Of a DNA stretch of 64,000 nt, positions 38,450 to 50,807 are shown in pieces. Position numbers and translations under genes: made by a program. The number at the start of each line of letters is the position of its first letter. The first letter of the stretch is position 1. Origin of the DNA: Thermoanaerobacter ethanolicus JW 200 (GTDB lineage: Bacteria; Bacillota; Thermoanaerobacteria; Thermoanaerobacterales; Thermoanaerobacteraceae); the NCBI RefSeq assembly GCF_003722315.1, contig NZ_CP033580.1:372001-436000 (forward strand). Direction: 5' to 3'. The notes beneath the pieces are model-generated. The model made no database searches and was not told the origin of the DNA. It saw nothing but the letters and a program-made list of their open reading frames with translations.

Positions 38450-39454
38450 AAAAGCTCTTTCATATTGTTTTGGCCAGTCTTCCTTTGAAGTGTAGGTATG
38501 CAGAACCCAATAGGGATTTCTTAAAAGTTCTCTTCCAAGTGCAACTAAGTCTGCCCTTTCATTTGAAAGAATTTCTTCTGCAAGCTCTTGTGTCGTTATT
38601 AATCCTACCGCAGAAGTTTTTATATTACAGCGCTTTTTAATTGTTTCAGCGTATTTAACTTGATATCCAGGATATAGATTTATATCAACATTTAAAAGTC
38701 CTCCACTGCTTACATCAATTAAATCAACTTTGTCTTTTATCATGTTGATATATTCTACCATCATATCTATGTTTATTCCGCCTTCCATGTAATCATCTGC
38801 AGATACCCGCACGAAAATAGGTTTATTTTCAGGCCAATTTTTTCTAACTTCATCTATCACTTCAATTAAAAATCTTGCTCTATTTTCAATGCTACCACCG
38901 TATTCATCTTTTCGCTTATTTGAAAGAGGAGAAAGAAATTCGTGGATTAAATAGCCGTGAGCTGCATGTATTTCAACTACATCATAACCTGCTAAGTTAG
39001 CCCTTTTAGCAGCTTCCCCAAAAGCTTTTACTATAGATTTTATTTCGTCAATGGTTAATTCTCTTGGAAGTTTGTAGTGGTTTCCTGCTTTAATAGGGGA
39101 AGGTCCTACAACATCTTCATAAAGTATATCACATTTTCTTCCTGCATGAGCAAGCTGTATTCCCATTACAGCGCCATTTGCTTTACAGATGTCTACAATT
39201 TTTTTTAATTCTTTAACTTGCTCATCATTCCATATCCCAAGGTCACGGTCAGTTATTCTTCCTCTGCTCTCAACAGCTGTGGCTTCTTGCATAATGAGTC
39301 CTACTCCACCAATAGCCCTTGTGGCGTAATGAACTATATGCCAGTCATTTGGCATCCCATCTGTAGAAGCTGAGTACATACACATAGGAGACATCATGAT
39401 TCTATTTTTTATTGTAATATCCTTTATCTTTAAAGGCATATGTAAAATACTCAT
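38441..39454 (-). CDS. Old yellow enzyme family NADPH-dependent ene-reductase (TOYE-like)
   Basis: About 337 residues, an FMN-binding TIM barrel. Visible features are the thermophilic-like OYE cysteine motif PMCMYSA (about 22-28), the substrate-binding HAGRK, AHGYLIHEFLSPLSNKRKDEYGG, and the FMN loop LVALGRELLRNPYW. It reduces activated C=C bonds. The sequence is almost the same as my memory of TOYE from Thermoanaerobacter pseudethanolicus. ATG 39454 has AAGGGAGA 7 bases upstream. Confidence 0.95.
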   Translation of the reverse strand: MSILHMPLKIKDITIKNRIMMSPMCMYSASTDGMPNDWHIVHYATRAIGGVGLIMQEATAVESRGRITDRDLGIWNDEQVKELKKIVDICKANGAVMGIQLAHAGRKCDILYEDVVGPSPIKAGNHYKLPRELTIDEIKSIVKAFGEAAKRANLAGYDVVEIHAAHGYLIHEFLSPLSNKRKDEYGGSIENRARFLIEVIDEVRKNWPENKPIFVRVSADDYMEGGINIDMMVEYINMIKDKVDLIDVSSGGLLNVDINLYPGYQVKYAETIKKRCNIKTSAVGLITTQELAEEILSNERADLVALGRELLRNPYWVLHTYTSKEDWPKQYERAFKK

Positions 39455-39460
39455 AAACAC

Positions 39461-39656
39461 TCTCCCTTCTTGAACTTTCTAATTTTAATCATAATACATA
39501 TCTTTTTAAAAACCAAATTTGACAAAAATGTTTAAGCTGCATGCGATTTAAGCAATTTTTAATGATAGTTAAAAAAAGAGTAATTTTTTTGGGAGATATT
39601 TAAAATTTTTTAGTAAATGTAAACGATAGATTATTGAAAATTTACAAATAATTTAG
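39461..39656. other. AT-rich intergenic stretch before the ilv-leu promoter
   Basis: About 200 bp without a supported gene; it holds the promoter of the OYE gene (minus strand). Nothing else stands out. Confidence 0.5.
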
Positions 39657-39685
39657 TTGACTAAAGTAAAAGATGCTGCTAAAAT
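39657..39685 (+). promoter_or_regulatory. Predicted ilv-leu operon promoter
   Basis: TTGACT, exact 17-base spacer, TAAAAT. About 45 bases before the T-box stem I. Confidence 0.75.
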
Positions 39686-39730
39686 AACAAGTAACTTTAT
39701 TTGGATTTGTATTTTTAAAATGATAAAGGA

Positions 39731-39991
39731 TAAAAGCGATGAAGGTGAGGGGTATGCGTTGAGGCTCAAGAGAGCCGGTGGATGGTGCAAACCGGTGCCG
39801 AGGCGCATATTAGATCGCTCTGGAGCTGTATAGCTGAACGGCGGTAAGCTTATTAGGCTATACCGGGATTACCCGTTACAGGTCAAGTTGTATAACTTGG
39901 TGAGGCTATTGCCGTGAGGTAATAGCGAAAACAGGTGGTACCGCGTGGAGGAAATCCCCGCCCTGTAATTTAGGGCGGGGAATGATTTTTA
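39731..39991 (+). promoter_or_regulatory. T-box leader of the ilv-leu operon, isoleucine specifier
   Basis: Stem I starts at GCGATGAAGG and closes with ATCGC. The distal AG-bulge/GNTG elements (AGAGAGCCGGTGG, GGTGCAAACC) are present. The T-box sequence AGGTGGTACCGCG is at 39933-39945 and the terminator CCCCGCCCT / AGGGCGGGG plus T-tract at 39955-39990. Aligning this leader with the serS leader at 54611 by their shared GGAGC segments places ATC (39814-39816) as specifier, so uncharged tRNA-Ile should switch the operon on. TTA (Leu) directly before it is a less likely alternative. Confidence 0.93.
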
Positions 39992-40007
39992 TATAGGGGG
40001 TGATAAT

Positions 40008-41506
<1,499 letters not shown>

Positions 41507-41525
41507 ATAAGGAGGTAGATAGGCA

Positions 41526-42722
41526 ATGGGGGTCAAAAGAGTCATTGTTTTTGACACTACGTTACGAGATGGTGAGCAGACTCCTGGCGTCAACTTTGAC
41601 ATTAACGATAAATTTGAAATAGCAAAACAGTTGGTATCCTTAGGAGTTGATGTCATAGAAGCAGGATTTCCAGCAGCTTCTAATGGAGATTTTGAAGCAG
41701 TTAAAAATATTGCTGATAAATTGAAAGGTGTTACTATTGCTGCAATGGCAAGGTCTGTAAAAGAGGATATAGACAGAGCTAGCAGCGCTTTGAAAAATGC
41801 TGAAAGGTCGAGATTACACGTTTTTATCGCAACTTCTGATATACATCTTAAATACAAACTTAAGATGTCAAGAGAAGAAATGCTTGAAAAAGCCGTTGAA
41901 ATGGTAAAATACGCAAAAGGAAAATTTGATGAGATTCAATTTTCAGCAGAAGACGCTTCAAGGACTGATTGGGATTTCTTAGTAAAAGTTTTTAGTGAGG
42001 TAATTGATGCAGGAGCAAATGTAATAAATGTGCCCGATACTGTGGGATATGCGATGCCAAGAGAATTTGGAGAACTCATAAAATACATCAGAAATAATGT
42101 TCCCAACATCGATGGAGTAATGATAAGTGCTCATTGTCACAATGATTTAGGAATGGCTGTAGCGAATTCTTTGTCTGCCATAGAAAACGGAGCAACTCAG
42201 GTAGAAGTGACTGTAAACGGAATAGGAGAAAGGGCAGGAAATGCAGCTATGGAAGAAGTAGTGATGGCATTAAATACGAGAAAAGATTATTTTGGCCTTG
42301 TTCACGGAATAAACACTAAAGAGATATACAATACAAGCAAATTGGTAAGCGAACTTGCAGGAATTAAACTCCAACCTAATAAAGCAATTGTAGGTGCTAA
42401 TGCTTTTAGACATCAAGCGGGAATTCACCAACATGGAGTTATAAACAACAGAGCTACTTATGAAATAATGAAACCAGAGGACATTGGAATAATTCCAGAT
42501 ACTTTTGCATTAGGTAAGCTTTCAGGAAGAAATGCTTTTGAATTGAAAGTCAAACAATTGGGGTACAATAATCTTTCACCAGGAGAATTAAGTGATGCTT
42601 TTAGAAGGTTTAAAGATTTGGCAGACAGAAAAAAGGTCATTGTGGATGAGGATATAAGATTTGTTGTTGAAGAGACTTTGGAAGAGTTTAGGAGTTTTAA
42701 GGAGGGAGAAGCTTGGGCTTAA
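41526..42722 (+). CDS. leuA: 2-isopropylmalate synthase, short form without C-terminal regulatory domain
   Basis: 398 residues of the DRE-TIM family: [14 protein letters not shown] (about 7-20), [16 protein letters not shown] with metal-binding HxH (about 202) and [27 protein letters not shown] is the typical LeuA subdomain motif. Classical LeuA has about 510 residues with a leucine-binding C-terminal domain. This protein ends after the catalytic part and linker ([15 protein letters not shown]), so leucine feedback is probably absent. The operon context supports isopropylmalate synthase; homocitrate- or citramalate-synthase-like activity is possible. The stop overlaps the leuC start. Confidence 0.9.
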   Translation: MGVKRVIVFDTTLRDGEQTPGVNFDINDKFEIAKQLVSLGVDVIEAGFPAASNGDFEAVKNIADKLKGVTIAAMARSVKEDIDRASSALKNAERSRLHVFIATSDIHLKYKLKMSREEMLEKAVEMVKYAKGKFDEIQFSAEDASRTDWDFLVKVFSEVIDAGANVINVPDTVGYAMPREFGELIKYIRNNVPNIDGVMISAHCHNDLGMAVANSLSAIENGATQVEVTVNGIGERAGNAAMEEVVMALNTRKDYFGLVHGINTKEIYNTSKLVSELAGIKLQPNKAIVGANAFRHQAGIHQHGVINNRATYEIMKPEDIGIIPDTFALGKLSGRNAFELKVKQLGYNNLSPGELSDAFRRFKDLADRKKVIVDEDIRFVVEETLEEFRSFKEGEAWA

Positions 42723-43969
42723 CATTGACACAAAAGATATTGTCAGCAAAAGTTGGTAGAGAAGTAAAACCAGGGGAGTTAATTGAAGTTGATGTGGATA
42801 TGGTGTTAGGCAATGACGTCACTGCTCCTGTTGCTATAAAGGAGTTTGAAAAGATAGGCATTGATAGAGTTTTTGACAATACAAAAATTGCCCTTGTTCC
42901 TGATCATTTTGTTCCTAATAAAGATATAAAATCGGCGGAGCAAGTGAATATAATGAGAAAATTTGCAAAAAAACATGGAATAGTAAATTTCTTTGAAGTA
43001 GGGCAAATGGGAATAGAGCACGCACTTTTACCCGAAAAAGGACTTGTACTTCCTGGGGATGTTGTCATAGGTGCCGATTCTCATACTTGTACCTATGGCG
43101 CTCTTACTTGTTTTTCTACAGGAGTTGGAAGCACTGACATGGCGGCAGCGATGGCGACAGGCAAGGCTTGGTTTAAAGTGCCAGAAGCTATAAAATTTGT
43201 GTTAAAAGGCAATTTGCAAAAATGGGTAAGCGGAAAAGATGTTATCTTGTATATAATCGGAAAAATAGGAGTTGACGGAGCTTTATACAAATCTATGGAA
43301 TTTACAGGAAACATAAAAGCTTTGTCAATCGACGATAGATTCACAATTGCCAATATGGCAATTGAAGCAGGGGCTAAAAACGGTATTTTCGATTTTGACG
43401 AAATTACCGACGCATATGTTAAAGGGAGAGCAAAAAGAGAATATAAAGTATTTGAAAGGGATGAAGATGCTGAGTACAGTGAGGTTTATGAGATAAATTT
43501 GGATGAGATAAGGCCTCAAGTAGCATTTCCTCATTTGCCTGAAAACACCAGAAATATTGATGAGGTTGGAAAAGTGAAAATAGACCAAGTGGTTATTGGT
43601 TCTTGCACCAATGGACGCATATCAGACATGGAGATAGCTTATAAGATATTGAAAGGCAAAAAGGTTCATCCTGATGTAAGACTTTTAATTTTTCCTGCAA
43701 CACAGGAAATATACTTAGAATGTGTTAAAAGAGGTTACATCGAAGAGTTTATAAAAGCAGGTGCGGCAGTATCTACTCCTACGTGTGGACCTTGCCTTGG
43801 CGGACATATGGGAATTCTGGCTAAAGGAGAAAGGGCACTGGCTACTACTAATAGAAATTTTGTAGGAAGAATGGGACATCCTGAGAGTGAAGTGTATCTT
43901 TCAAGTCCAGCTGTTGCGGCGGCTTCAGCTATTGCAGGATATATCGTAAGTCCAGAGGAGGTAGAATGA
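42713..43969 (+). CDS. leuC: 3-isopropylmalate dehydratase large subunit
   Basis: 418 residues, the shorter LeuC type common in Archaea and Clostridia. Fe-S cysteines lie in VIGSCTNGR (about 297) and [20 protein letters not shown] (about 354-373); [22 protein letters not shown] holds the substrate region. With LeuD it isomerises isopropylmalate. The TTG start has AGGAGGG 7 bases upstream and lies inside the end of leuA (10-base overlap). It overlaps leuD by 4 bases. Confidence 0.96.
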   Translation: MGLTLTQKILSAKVGREVKPGELIEVDVDMVLGNDVTAPVAIKEFEKIGIDRVFDNTKIALVPDHFVPNKDIKSAEQVNIMRKFAKKHGIVNFFEVGQMGIEHALLPEKGLVLPGDVVIGADSHTCTYGALTCFSTGVGSTDMAAAMATGKAWFKVPEAIKFVLKGNLQKWVSGKDVILYIIGKIGVDGALYKSMEFTGNIKALSIDDRFTIANMAIEAGAKNGIFDFDEITDAYVKGRAKREYKVFERDEDAEYSEVYEINLDEIRPQVAFPHLPENTRNIDEVGKVKIDQVVIGSCTNGRISDMEIAYKILKGKKVHPDVRLLIFPATQEIYLECVKRGYIEEFIKAGAAVSTPTCGPCLGGHMGILAKGERALATTNRNFVGRMGHPESEVYLSSPAVAAASAIAGYIVSPEEVE

Positions 43970-44451
43970 TGCAGGGGAAAGCCATAAAATATGGGGACAA
44001 TATAGATACAGATGTTATAATACCAGCAAGGTATTTAAACACATCAGACCCACAAGAATTGGCACAGCATTGCATGGAAGATTTAGACAAAGAGTTTAAA
44101 AACAAAGTTCAAGAAGGAGATATACTGGTTGTAGGTGAAAATTTTGGTAGTGGATCCTCCAGAGAGCATGCGCCAATTGCTATTAAAGCATCTGGTATAT
44201 CCTGTATAATTGCTAAGTCGTTTGCAAGAATTTTTTTCAGAAATGCGATAAATATAGGGCTTCCGATATTAGAATGCAAAGAGGCAGTAGATGGGATTGA
44301 AGAAGGTGATATTGTTTTGGTTGATACAGATAATGGAATCATAAAAAATTTGACTAAGGGAACAGAATTTAAAGCTCAACCCTTTCCTGACTTCATAAAA
44401 GAAATAATGAAATATGGTGGACTTATAAATTATGTCAGAGAGAAGGTGTGA
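43966..44451 (+). CDS. leuD: 3-isopropylmalate dehydratase small subunit
   Basis: 161 residues, swivel domain. Motifs [16 protein letters not shown] near the start and [20 protein letters not shown] (about 50-69). It pairs with the short-type LeuC. Both ends overlap neighbours, so leuC-leuD-leuB are translationally coupled. Confidence 0.96.
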   Translation: MMQGKAIKYGDNIDTDVIIPARYLNTSDPQELAQHCMEDLDKEFKNKVQEGDILVVGENFGSGSSREHAPIAIKASGISCIIAKSFARIFFRNAINIGLPILECKEAVDGIEEGDIVLVDTDNGIIKNLTKGTEFKAQPFPDFIKEIMKYGGLINYVREKV

Positions 44452-44453
44452 CA

Positions 44454-45521
44454 TTGTTTAAAATTGCTGTTTTGCCTGGAGATGGAATTGGACCTGAAGT
44501 CATAGAAGAAGGGTTAAAAGTTTTGTCTGCTATAGAAGACAAGTACAAACTTAAATTTGATGTAAAAAAGTATCCCTTTGGAGGAGAAGCTATAGATAAA
44601 TATGGTGTTCCCTATCCGGAAGAGACAAAAAATGCATGTCTTTCCAGCGATGCTGTTCTTTTGGGAGCAGTAGGTGGACATAAATGGGATGACCTTGAGG
44701 GGGATAAAAGGCCAGAAGCGGGTCTTCTGGCTTTAAGAAAAAGCCTAGGGGTTTATGCAAATCTAAGGCCTGCTGTTCTTTATCCTCCTTTAAAAGAAGC
44801 TTCTCCTTTAAAAAACGAGTTATTACAAGAGGGTTTAGATATTCTTGTGGTAAGAGAACTTACTGGTGGCATTTATTTTGGACCGAGAGGAACAGTTGCT
44901 ATAGATTATGGTTTTAAGGCTTATGATACAGAAGTGTACCAGACTTCAGAGATAGAAAGGATAGCGGTTATTGCTTTTGAAGCGGCTTTAAAGAGGAAAA
45001 AGAAAGTCACTTCTGTAGACAAGGCAAACATTTTGGATTCTTCAAGATTGTGGAGAAAAACGGTAGAAGAAATAAGTAAGAGATATCCTGATGTTGAGTT
45101 AAACCATATGTATGTAGATAATTGTGCTATGCAACTAATTAAAAATCCTTCTCAATTTGATGTAATTCTCACTTCCAATATGTTTGGCGATATATTAAGT
45201 GACGAGGCTTCCCAACTTACAGGTTCTATAGGTATGCTTCCTTCTGCTAGCTTAAGAGAAGATAAAGTGGGGCTTTATGAACCTATACACGGTTCTGCTC
45301 CAGATATTGCTGGAACAAAAAAAGCAAATCCTTTAGCTACAATACTGTCAGTTGCTATGATGCTGGAATATTCTTTTGACCTTATAGATGCTGCTAATGA
45401 CATAAAGGATGCAGTAAATAAAGTTTTAGAGGCAGGTTATAGGACTTTTGATTTAGGAAAAGGAATAATTTTAAATACTCAGGAGATGGGAGATAAAGTG
45501 GTAGAGTATGTAAAGGGGTGA
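44454..45521 (+). CDS. leuB: 3-isopropylmalate dehydrogenase
   Basis: About 355 residues of the isocitrate/isopropylmalate dehydrogenase family: [18 protein letters not shown] at the start, [51 protein letters not shown], the catalytic [14 protein letters not shown] and GSAPDIAG. It oxidises and decarboxylates 3-isopropylmalate. TTG 44454 has AGAAGGTG upstream; the alternative GTG 44448 overlaps the leuD stop. Confidence 0.97.
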   Translation: MFKIAVLPGDGIGPEVIEEGLKVLSAIEDKYKLKFDVKKYPFGGEAIDKYGVPYPEETKNACLSSDAVLLGAVGGHKWDDLEGDKRPEAGLLALRKSLGVYANLRPAVLYPPLKEASPLKNELLQEGLDILVVRELTGGIYFGPRGTVAIDYGFKAYDTEVYQTSEIERIAVIAFEAALKRKKKVTSVDKANILDSSRLWRKTVEEISKRYPDVELNHMYVDNCAMQLIKNPSQFDVILTSNMFGDILSDEASQLTGSIGMLPSASLREDKVGLYEPIHGSAPDIAGTKKANPLATILSVAMMLEYSFDLIDAANDIKDAVNKVLEAGYRTFDLGKGIILNTQEMGDKVVEYVKG

Positions 45522-45526
45522 GGAGA

Positions 45527-47197
45527 TTGATAAGCGATAGCATAAAAAAAGGAGTTGAAAAGGCGCCGCATAGGTCACTTTTATATGCTTTAGGCTTGAC
45601 TTATGAAGAGATAAAAAGGCCTATTATAGGAGTTGCAAACTCAAAAAATGAAATTATACCAGGTCATATGCATTTAGACAAAATAGCTGAAGCTGTAAAA
45701 GCAGGCATCAGAATGGCAGGAGGAACCCCTATAGAGTTTTCCACTATTGGTGTTTGTGATGGCATTGCCATGAACCATAAAGGTATGAAATACTCTTTAG
45801 GGAGTAGAGAACTTATTGCAGATAGCATTGAAATCATGGCAATGGCCCACGGTTTTGACGGGCTTGTGCTTATACCTAATTGCGACAAAATAGTACCGGG
45901 AATGCTTATGGCAGCAGCACGCCTAAATATTCCTGCAATAGTTGTAAGCGGAGGTCCAATGCTTGCAGGAAAGTGTAATGGAGATACCTGTGATTTGAGC
46001 AGTGTTTTTGAGGCGGTAGGGGCTCACAAGGTTGGTAAAATCACTGAGGAAGACCTCTACAGGATAGAGCTTAACGCTTGCCCTACCTGTGGTTCCTGCT
46101 CTGGTATGTTTACCGCAAATACTATGAATTGCTTGACAGAAGCTTTAGGAATGGGACTTCCAGGAAATGGCACAATTCCAGCTGTTTATTCTGAAAGGAT
46201 AAGACTTGCAAAACAAGCTGGAATGAAAATCATGGAGCTTGTAGAGAGAGGAATTAAACCTTCCGATATACTTACAAAAGAGGCATTTATAAACGCCTTT
46301 AGTTTAGACATGGCTTTAGGTGGTTCTACAAATACAGTATTGCACTTAAAAGCTATAGCTCATGAGGCAGGCGTAGATATACCTTTAAATGAGATTAATG
46401 AGATTAGTACAAGAGTACCTAATTTATGTAAATTAAGTCCTGCAGGGAAATACCACATAGAGGACCTTTATTTTGCAGGCGGAATTTCAGCTGTTTTAAA
46501 AGAGCTGACGAAAGCTGATCTCATAAATACTGAAGTGTTAACAGTTACAGGAAAGACATTGGGAAAGAATATAAAAGACGCGAAAATTTTAAATCATGAT
46601 GTGATAAGGCCAATAGACAACCCTTACAGCAGTACTGGAGGTCTTGCGATACTGTACGGGAACATTGCAAGAGAAGGAGCTGTTGTAAAAGCATCTGCTG
46701 TAGCAAAAGAGATGTTAAGACATGAAGGACCAGCAAAGGTATTTAATTCTGAAGAAGAGGCTATTGAAGCAATATATGGTGGGAAAATACAGAAAGGCGA
46801 TGTGGTAGTAATAAGATACGAAGGTCCAAAAGGTGGGCCGGGAATGAGAGAAATGTTAAGTCCTACTTCAGCCCTTGCAGGTATGGGACTTGACAAAGAT
46901 GTCGCTCTTATAACAGACGGTAGATTTTCAGGTGCAACAAGAGGAGCTTCCATAGGACACGTCTCTCCGGAAGCTATGGAAGGAGGAGAAATAGCGATTA
47001 TTGAAGATGGGGATATTATTGAAATTGATATTCCCGCAAGAAAAATTAATGTGAAATTAACTGATGAGGAGATTAAAGAAAGAATGAAAAGATGGGTAAG
47101 ACCTGAACCAAAGATAAAAACTGGTTATATGGCAAGATATGCAGAACAGGTGACTTCTGCAAATACAGGTGCAGTTTTTAAGGGGGGAGGTATATGA
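45527..47197 (+). CDS. ilvD: Dihydroxy-acid dehydratase
   Basis: About 556 residues. Fe-S and active-site motifs are [24 protein letters not shown], and [27 protein letters not shown] (about 185-211); [24 protein letters not shown] lies near the C-terminus. It dehydrates dihydroxyisovalerate to ketoisovalerate. The TTG at 45527 is preferred, with AAGGGGTG 6 bases upstream; a GTG at 45518 overlaps the leuB stop. Confidence 0.97.
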   Translation: MISDSIKKGVEKAPHRSLLYALGLTYEEIKRPIIGVANSKNEIIPGHMHLDKIAEAVKAGIRMAGGTPIEFSTIGVCDGIAMNHKGMKYSLGSRELIADSIEIMAMAHGFDGLVLIPNCDKIVPGMLMAAARLNIPAIVVSGGPMLAGKCNGDTCDLSSVFEAVGAHKVGKITEEDLYRIELNACPTCGSCSGMFTANTMNCLTEALGMGLPGNGTIPAVYSERIRLAKQAGMKIMELVERGIKPSDILTKEAFINAFSLDMALGGSTNTVLHLKAIAHEAGVDIPLNEINEISTRVPNLCKLSPAGKYHIEDLYFAGGISAVLKELTKADLINTEVLTVTGKTLGKNIKDAKILNHDVIRPIDNPYSSTGGLAILYGNIAREGAVVKASAVAKEMLRHEGPAKVFNSEEEAIEAIYGGKIQKGDVVVIRYEGPKGGPGMREMLSPTSALAGMGLDKDVALITDGRFSGATRGASIGHVSPEAMEGGEIAIIEDGDIIEIDIPARKINVKLTDEEIKERMKRWVRPEPKIKTGYMARYAEQVTSANTGAVFKGGGI

Positions 47198-48858
47198 AGT
47201 TAAAAGGAGCGCAAGTAGTTATAGAAGTTTTAAAAGAGATGGGCGTTGATACTATATTTGGCATACCAGGAGGAGCAGTTATTCCCATTTATGATGCTCT
47301 TTATGACTCTGATATAAGGCATATTTTAGCTACTCACGAGCAAATGGCAGCCCATATGGCAGATGGTTATGCAAGAGTTACGGGAAGGGTAGGGGTTTGC
47401 TTTGCTACCTCTGGCCCCGGTTCTACCAATCTTGTAACGGGTATAGCTAATGCTTATATGGATTCAGTACCTGTTGTGGCGATAACAGGACAGGTTCCTA
47501 CAAATCTCATAGGGAAAGACGCTTTTCAAGAGGTTGACATAACAGGAATTACAATGCCTATAACTAAACACAACTTTATTGTAAAGTCTCCTGATAAACT
47601 GGCAGATACAATAAGGCAGGCATTTGCAATAGCCAAAAGTGGAAGGCCTGGTCCTGTGTTAGTTGATATTCCAAAAGATATGCAAAATGCCGATATAGAA
47701 TATGTTAAAGGAAAGGAAGATAGTATTAATATAAAAAACAATGTCAAGGGAATAGTTTCACAAAAAGAGTTAGACAAAGCTATAGAGCTTATTTTACAAA
47801 GTAAAAAACCTGTAATCTTTGCAGGAGGAGGAGTGATTTGGGGAGAAGCATCAGCCGAACTCATAGAATTTGCAGAGAAGACCAATATACCTGTTGCTAC
47901 TTCTTTAATGGGGTTAGGATGCTTTCCAGAAGACCATCCTTTGTCATTAGGTCTTATTGGCATGCATGGAAGTAGATTTGCAAATTTGGCTGTATATAGG
48001 TCAGACCTTGTGATAGCAATAGGGACAAGATTTAGCGACAGAGTCGCTGGCAAAGCAGGAGGACTTGCTCCAAATGCTAAAATAATCCATATTGATATTG
48101 ACCCTGCAGAATTAGGGAAAAATGTAGAAGTAGAGGTAGCAGTTATAGGCAAAGTAAAAGAAGTATTGAAACTTTTAACGAATAAACTTCCATTCATTGA
48201 GAGAAAAGAATGGTTAGAGGAAATTTCTTTCTTGAGAGAAAAGCACGGATTAAAGTATAAAAACGATGAAGTTTTGAGGCCTCAGTGGATAGTAGAAAAA
48301 ATTCAAGAAATTTCGAACGATGACCTTATAATAGCCACTGAAGTGGGACAAAATCAAATGTGGGCTGCCCAGTTTTATAAATTTAAACACCCCAGAACCT
48401 TTGTTACATCAGGGGGATTAGGGACAATGGGCTTTGGGCTTCCTGCTGCAATAGGAGCGCAAGTAGGAAGGCCAGATAAAAGAGTTGTAAACATTGCAGG
48501 TGATGGAAGTTTAAGAATGAATATACATGCCTTAGAAACAGCTGCTGTATATAATATTCCGGTTATAACGGTACTACTCAACAACCAAACTTTAGGCATG
48601 GTAAGACAGTGGCAAAATCTTTTGTATGACAAGAGATTTTCCCACACAGATTTGAACGCAAATTTGAATTTTGCTAAGCTTGCAAACGACTTTGGAGTAG
48701 AAGGAATAAGAGTTACAACAAAAGAAGAATTTGAAAAAGCGTTTAAAAAAGCCTATAGCGAAAAAAGACCTTTTATGATAGAATGTATTATAGACAAAGA
48801 TGAGATGGTGCTTCCATTTATCCCCGCGGGGGGAACTGTTGAAAATACAATTGGATAA
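47194..48858 (+). CDS. ilvB: Acetolactate synthase large (catalytic) subunit
   Basis: 554 residues, TPP-dependent. [18 protein letters not shown] carries the catalytic Glu (about 49), with [24 protein letters not shown]. The TPP/Mg motif is [29 protein letters not shown] (about 434-462), and [10 protein letters not shown] the quinone-like FAD region. First committed step to Val, Leu and Ile. It overlaps ilvD by 4 bases and closes the operon; the FMN riboswitch begins right after its stop. Confidence 0.97.
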   Translation: MKLKGAQVVIEVLKEMGVDTIFGIPGGAVIPIYDALYDSDIRHILATHEQMAAHMADGYARVTGRVGVCFATSGPGSTNLVTGIANAYMDSVPVVAITGQVPTNLIGKDAFQEVDITGITMPITKHNFIVKSPDKLADTIRQAFAIAKSGRPGPVLVDIPKDMQNADIEYVKGKEDSINIKNNVKGIVSQKELDKAIELILQSKKPVIFAGGGVIWGEASAELIEFAEKTNIPVATSLMGLGCFPEDHPLSLGLIGMHGSRFANLAVYRSDLVIAIGTRFSDRVAGKAGGLAPNAKIIHIDIDPAELGKNVEVEVAVIGKVKEVLKLLTNKLPFIERKEWLEEISFLREKHGLKYKNDEVLRPQWIVEKIQEISNDDLIIATEVGQNQMWAAQFYKFKHPRTFVTSGGLGTMGFGLPAAIGAQVGRPDKRVVNIAGDGSLRMNIHALETAAVYNIPVITVLLNNQTLGMVRQWQNLLYDKRFSHTDLNANLNFAKLANDFGVEGIRVTTKEEFEKAFKKAYSEKRPFMIECIIDKDEMVLPFIPAGGTVENTIG

Positions 48859-48967
48859 AACCTTCAGGGATCGGTGAAATTCCGTACCGGCGGTATAGCC
48901 CGCGAGCCTTTTGGCAGACTCGGTGAAATTCCGAGGCCGACAGTTAAAGTCTGGATGGGAGAAGGAG
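48859..48967 (+). promoter_or_regulatory. FMN riboswitch (RFN element) of the rib operon
   Basis: All conserved RFN blocks are present: CAGGGATCGGTGAAATTCCG, ACCGGCGGTATAGCCCGCGAGC, TCGGTGAAATTCCGAGGCCGACAGT and AGTCTGGATGGGAGAAGGA. P1 is CCTTC/GAAGG. It begins at the ilvB stop codon. The rib promoter would then have to lie inside ilvB, or rib genes depend on ilv-leu readthrough. Confidence 0.97.
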
Positions 48968-48974
48968 AAATATT

Positions 48975-49005
48975 CCCCAGGGAATATATTCTCTGGGGTT
49001 TTTTT
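48975..49005 (+). terminator. Riboswitch terminator 1
   Basis: CCCCAG / CTGGGG hairpin with a long AT-rich loop and TTTTTTT tail, 8 bases after the FMN aptamer; expected expression platform. Confidence 0.85.
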
Positions 49006-49008
49006 AAC

Positions 49009-49036
49009 CCTGAAGGTTTAACCTTCAGGATTTTTT
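49009..49036 (+). terminator. Second tandem terminator, sequence shared with riboswitch P1
   Basis: A perfect palindrome CCTGAAGGTT-T-AACCTTCAGG followed by ATTTTTT. Its right arm repeats the 5' strand of the aptamer P1 (AACCTTCAGG at 48859), so its left arm could pair with either. Placed just before the ribD ribosome site. Confidence 0.75.
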
Positions 49037-49054
49037 AGTATAGGAGGGATTAAA

Positions 49055-50137
49055 TTGGAAGAATATATGAAAAGGGCTTTAAAACTGGCTGAAAAAGGAT
49101 GGGGATACACAAACCCTAATCCACTTGTGGGTGCTGTAATAGTTAAAAATGGAAAAATAATAGGTGAGGGTTATCATGAATATTTTGGAGGTCCCCATGC
49201 TGAAGTAAATGCATTAAAAAATGCAGTTGAAGATGTTAAAGGTTCTACTATGTTTGTAACACTTGAACCTTGCAGCCATTATGGCAAAACACCACCTTGT
49301 GTTGAAGAAATAATTAAATCTGGCATTAAGAGAGTGTATATAGCGATGGAAGACCCAAATCCTAAAGTTAGCGGAAATAGTATAAAAAGGTTAAAAGAGG
49401 CGGGAATAGAAGTACAGGTTGGGATGATGGAGAAAGAAGCGAGGAAACTCAACGAAATATTTGTTAAATATATTACGACAAAAATTCCATTTGTAATATT
49501 AAAATCTGCTATGAGCATTGATGGGAAGATTGCTTGTTATAATGGAAATTCTAAATGGATTACAAATGAGAAATCAAGAAAATTTGCTCATAAAATAAGA
49601 GGACGTGTATCCGCGATTATGGTTGGGGTAAATACAGTAATTAAGGATAACCCAATGCTTACAACAAGGTTAGAGGGGTACAAAAGTCCTGTAAGGATTA
49701 TTGTGGATAGTAGAGGTAGAACGCCACTTGCCTCAAATGTAATAAGAGACAAAGCGGCAAAAACGATAATTGCTACAACAGAACTTATGCCAAACAGTGT
49801 AAGAAAGAAACTTGAAGATATGGATATTGAAGTTATTATATTAAAAAACGACAATGGAAAAGTACCTTTAAAAGAGCTAATGATAAAACTTGGAGAGAGG
49901 GGGATTGATAGTGTATTGATTGAAGGCGGTGGGACATTAAATTGGTCTGCACTTAAAGAGGGAATTGTTGATAAAGTTATGTTTTTTATATCACCTAGAA
50001 TAATAGGGGGGAAAAATGCTTTAACACCTGTAGAAGGTATAGGTTTTTCGGATATAGGAAATTCAATAGAATTAAAAGATGTGGAGATTGATAGAATAGA
50101 TGATGATATACTAATAACAGCATATGTAAGAAAGTAG
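49055..50137 (+). CDS. ribD: Bifunctional riboflavin deaminase/reductase
   Basis: 360 residues. N-terminal zinc deaminase domain with PHAEVNAL (about 50) and EPCSHYGKTPPC (about 74-85); C-terminal reductase domain (about 145-360; SAMSIDGKIA, IMVGVNTVIKDNPMLTTR, SVLIEGGGTLN). It carries out the second and third steps of riboflavin synthesis. TTG start with AGGAGGG 8 bases upstream. Confidence 0.97.
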   Translation: MEEYMKRALKLAEKGWGYTNPNPLVGAVIVKNGKIIGEGYHEYFGGPHAEVNALKNAVEDVKGSTMFVTLEPCSHYGKTPPCVEEIIKSGIKRVYIAMEDPNPKVSGNSIKRLKEAGIEVQVGMMEKEARKLNEIFVKYITTKIPFVILKSAMSIDGKIACYNGNSKWITNEKSRKFAHKIRGRVSAIMVGVNTVIKDNPMLTTRLEGYKSPVRIIVDSRGRTPLASNVIRDKAAKTIIATTELMPNSVRKKLEDMDIEVIILKNDNGKVPLKELMIKLGERGIDSVLIEGGGTLNWSALKEGIVDKVMFFISPRIIGGKNALTPVEGIGFSDIGNSIELKDVEIDRIDDDILITAYVRK

Positions 50138-50147
50138 GTTATGGCGT

Positions 50148-50771
50148 ATGTTTACTGGAATTATAGAAGAAACAGGAACTGTTAAAAATATTATACATGG
50201 TACTTTTACAAAAATTGTTATAAAATGTAGCAAAGTCCTTGAGGGAACAAAAATAGGTGATAGTATAGCAGTTAACGGTGTATGCTTAACTGTTACTAAT
50301 ATGTCAAACGAAAGTTTTGTAGCTGACGTTATGCCTGAAACCATGAGAGCAAGCAATTTAAAAGATTTAAAAATTGGAAACATTGTCAATCTTGAAAGAG
50401 CACTTCAAGTTGGAAGGAGAATGGGTGGGCATATCGTAACTGGTCATATAGATTGCGCTGGAAAAATCATAGACAAAAGGCAGGAAAAAAATGCTTTTAT
50501 ATTTAAGATAGCTATCAATAAAGAATTTACAAAATACATTGTGCGTAAGGGAAGCATTGCGGTAGATGGTATAAGTTTAACGGTTGTTGAAGATGGAGAT
50601 GATTATTTTACTGTTTCAATTATTCCACATACAATGCTTAAGACGACATTGGGTTATAAAAGGGTAGGAGATAGTGTGAATATCGAAGTTGATATACTTT
50701 CTAAGTATGTAGAAAAACTAATAGCGCAAAAGGATATAAAAGATTTATTGAAAGAAAATGGATTTATATAG
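50148..50771 (+). CDS. ribE: Riboflavin synthase alpha chain
   Basis: 207 residues with the typical internal duplication of two lumazine-binding barrels: MFTGIIEETGTV...VNGVCLTV and HIVTGHIDCAGKI...VDGISLTVV. It dismutates two lumazines to riboflavin. Ten bases behind ribD. Confidence 0.97.
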   Translation: MFTGIIEETGTVKNIIHGTFTKIVIKCSKVLEGTKIGDSIAVNGVCLTVTNMSNESFVADVMPETMRASNLKDLKIGNIVNLERALQVGRRMGGHIVTGHIDCAGKIIDKRQEKNAFIFKIAINKEFTKYIVRKGSIAVDGISLTVVEDGDDYFTVSIIPHTMLKTTLGYKRVGDSVNIEVDILSKYVEKLIAQKDIKDLLKENGFI

Positions 50772-50807
50772 ATTTAGATGACTTTTCTAAGTTAAGGAGG
50801 AAAGACT

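Noticed and set aside
47526-48197. 223-codon minus-strand frame in ilvB
   Set aside because: Antisense of a well-conserved gene, with Ser/Pro/Leu-rich shadow composition.
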